Source: Microbacterium foliorum (GTDB taxonomy: Bacteria; Actinomycetota; Actinomycetes; Actinomycetales; Microbacteriaceae). From it: a DNA stretch of 64,000 nucleotides. The position numbers and the translations under genes were made by a program. Below are positions 63,469 to 64,000 of the stretch, piece after piece. Under the pieces are notes generated by a model. The model did no database searches and had not been told where the DNA came from. It saw only the letters and a list, made by a program, of their open reading frames with translations. The DNA lies in assembly GCF_006385575.1 (NCBI RefSeq), contig NZ_CP041040.1, positions 3,348,001 to 3,412,000 of the forward strand, in the 5' to 3' direction. The first letter of the stretch is position 1. The number at the start of each line of letters is the position of its first letter.

Positions 63469-64000
63469 TCATCCGGCGCGCGCGAGGGCCAGCTCTTCCG
63501 GAAGGCTGAGCCGCGGAGTGCGCCATCGCTGTGCCGGGTCCCACCATCCCGGCCCCCGCACTTGCGGAATGCCGTCGTTCATGCGGATCTCCCACCCGGA
63601 CGTGCCCAGACTTCGGTGGTGCCACCAGCACAGCGGAACTCCGTTGTCCGTATGCGTCGGCCCACCCCTGGCGTGCTCGGTGACGTGGTGGATCTCACAC
63701 CACGACGCCGGAACATGACACCCCGGGATGAGACATTCCTTGTCGCGAGCGATGATCGCCCGCCGCTGATGCACGGTGAACACCCGATCCGTGGTCGTGA
63801 TCCCGATGATCCGACCCTCATCGAAAACGACCCGTTGGATCGTCCCCGAGCATCCGACGTGTGAGGCGACACTCAGAGGCAACTGCCCCCATGCCCCGCT
63901 GACGCTCGCTTTGCCGGACCCGTTGACCAGATCCTTCGCGTCGACCGTCACAACCAGTGTCGGACCCGCGCCGCCGGGAGTGGGCATGTCTCTGTGACGG
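63469..64000 (-). CDS. DUF222 / HNH endonuclease domain protein (3' part)
   Basis: The 3' end of a second 13E12-family gene; its start lies beyond the window, and the frame stays open to the last base. The HNH motif (CLIPGCHVPASWCEIHHV) and the segment VVTVDAKDL upstream match the protein of 18368-20047 almost residue for residue, while the extreme C-terminus (SLPEELALARAG) differs. It lies 2 bp from the convergent CDF gene. Confidence 0.88.
   Translation of the reverse strand, partial: RHRDMPTPGGAGPTLVVTVDAKDLVNGSGKASVSGAWGQLPLSVASHVGCSGTIQRVVFDEGRIIGITTTDRVFTVHQRRAIIARDKECLIPGCHVPASWCEIHHVTEHARGGPTHTDNGVPLCWWHHRSLGTSGWEIRMNDGIPQVRGPGWWDPAQRWRTPRLSLPEELALARAG

Noticed and set aside
60068..63631. 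Antisense open frame of nearly 1200 codons opposite the Lrp, UMF1 and CDF genes
   Set aside because: It crosses three well-supported genes and has no recognisable domain.

Overview
The window is high-G+C DNA from an actinobacterium, most likely a Microbacterium or a close relative in Microbacteriaceae. The evidence is a dnaK-grpE-dnaJ-hspR operon with HspR (HAIR-type) sites, two DUF222/HNH (13E12-type) paralogues, an actinobacterial trifunctional-length PutA, a carbohydrate ABC transporter without its own ATPase, and many genes that start 6-7 nt after a TAnnnT -10 hexamer (leaderless mRNAs). No rRNA, tRNA, CRISPR array, insertion sequence or origin was recognised, and no stretch over 300 bp lacks a gene.

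Layout. 1-8.3 kb: end of a membrane protein gene, a NatAB-like ABC exporter, putA with a divergent LysR regulator, and a nitroreductase. 8.4-13.8 kb: a short ClpB under a HAIR element, coaBC, an NRDE protein, and a GlxA-like regulator with a well-formed operator between its -35 and -10 boxes. 13.9-22.4 kb: a small membrane protein, two tandem proline-rich membrane proteins, two GT4 glycosyltransferases, a DUF222/HNH gene, a MarR pair and small conserved genes. 22.6-36 kb: a compact glycan-utilisation locus. 36.1-41.7 kb: an acyl-CoA ligase, then a four-gene operon joining a PP2C/STAS/HATPase partner-switching module to a cellulose-synthase-like GT2. 41.8-44.5 kb: DoxX, a Pr6Pr-like membrane protein behind a leaderless upstream ORF, and a Tat-lipoprotein amine oxidase whose FAD-domain parts are in circularly permuted order. 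44.6-48.7 kb: the DnaK operon. 48.7-54.3 kb: a thioredoxin-reductase-like enzyme, a lipoprotein, DUF3817, an AraC regulator, an MFS exporter and a RIO-type kinase. 54.3-61.1 kb: an operon of MHS transporter, amidohydrolase, ThDP enzyme and agmatinase-family ureohydrolase, divergent from a double-length Lrp regulator. 61.1-64 kb: a UMF1-type MFS protein, a CDF transporter and the 3' part of a second DUF222/HNH gene.

The most striking system is at 22.6-36 kb. A secreted EndoH-like GH18 enzyme, a lipoprotein binding protein with two permeases, GH92 and GH38 alpha-mannosidases and a GH5_18-like beta-mannosidase together can release, import and dismantle high-mannose N-glycans. Five copies of one 16-bp pseudo-palindrome, RCTnAAGCGnTnTAGT (one copy reads CCG instead of GCG), lie in front of every transcription unit of the locus, including its LacI-family regulator. 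This makes it a self-contained predicted regulon.
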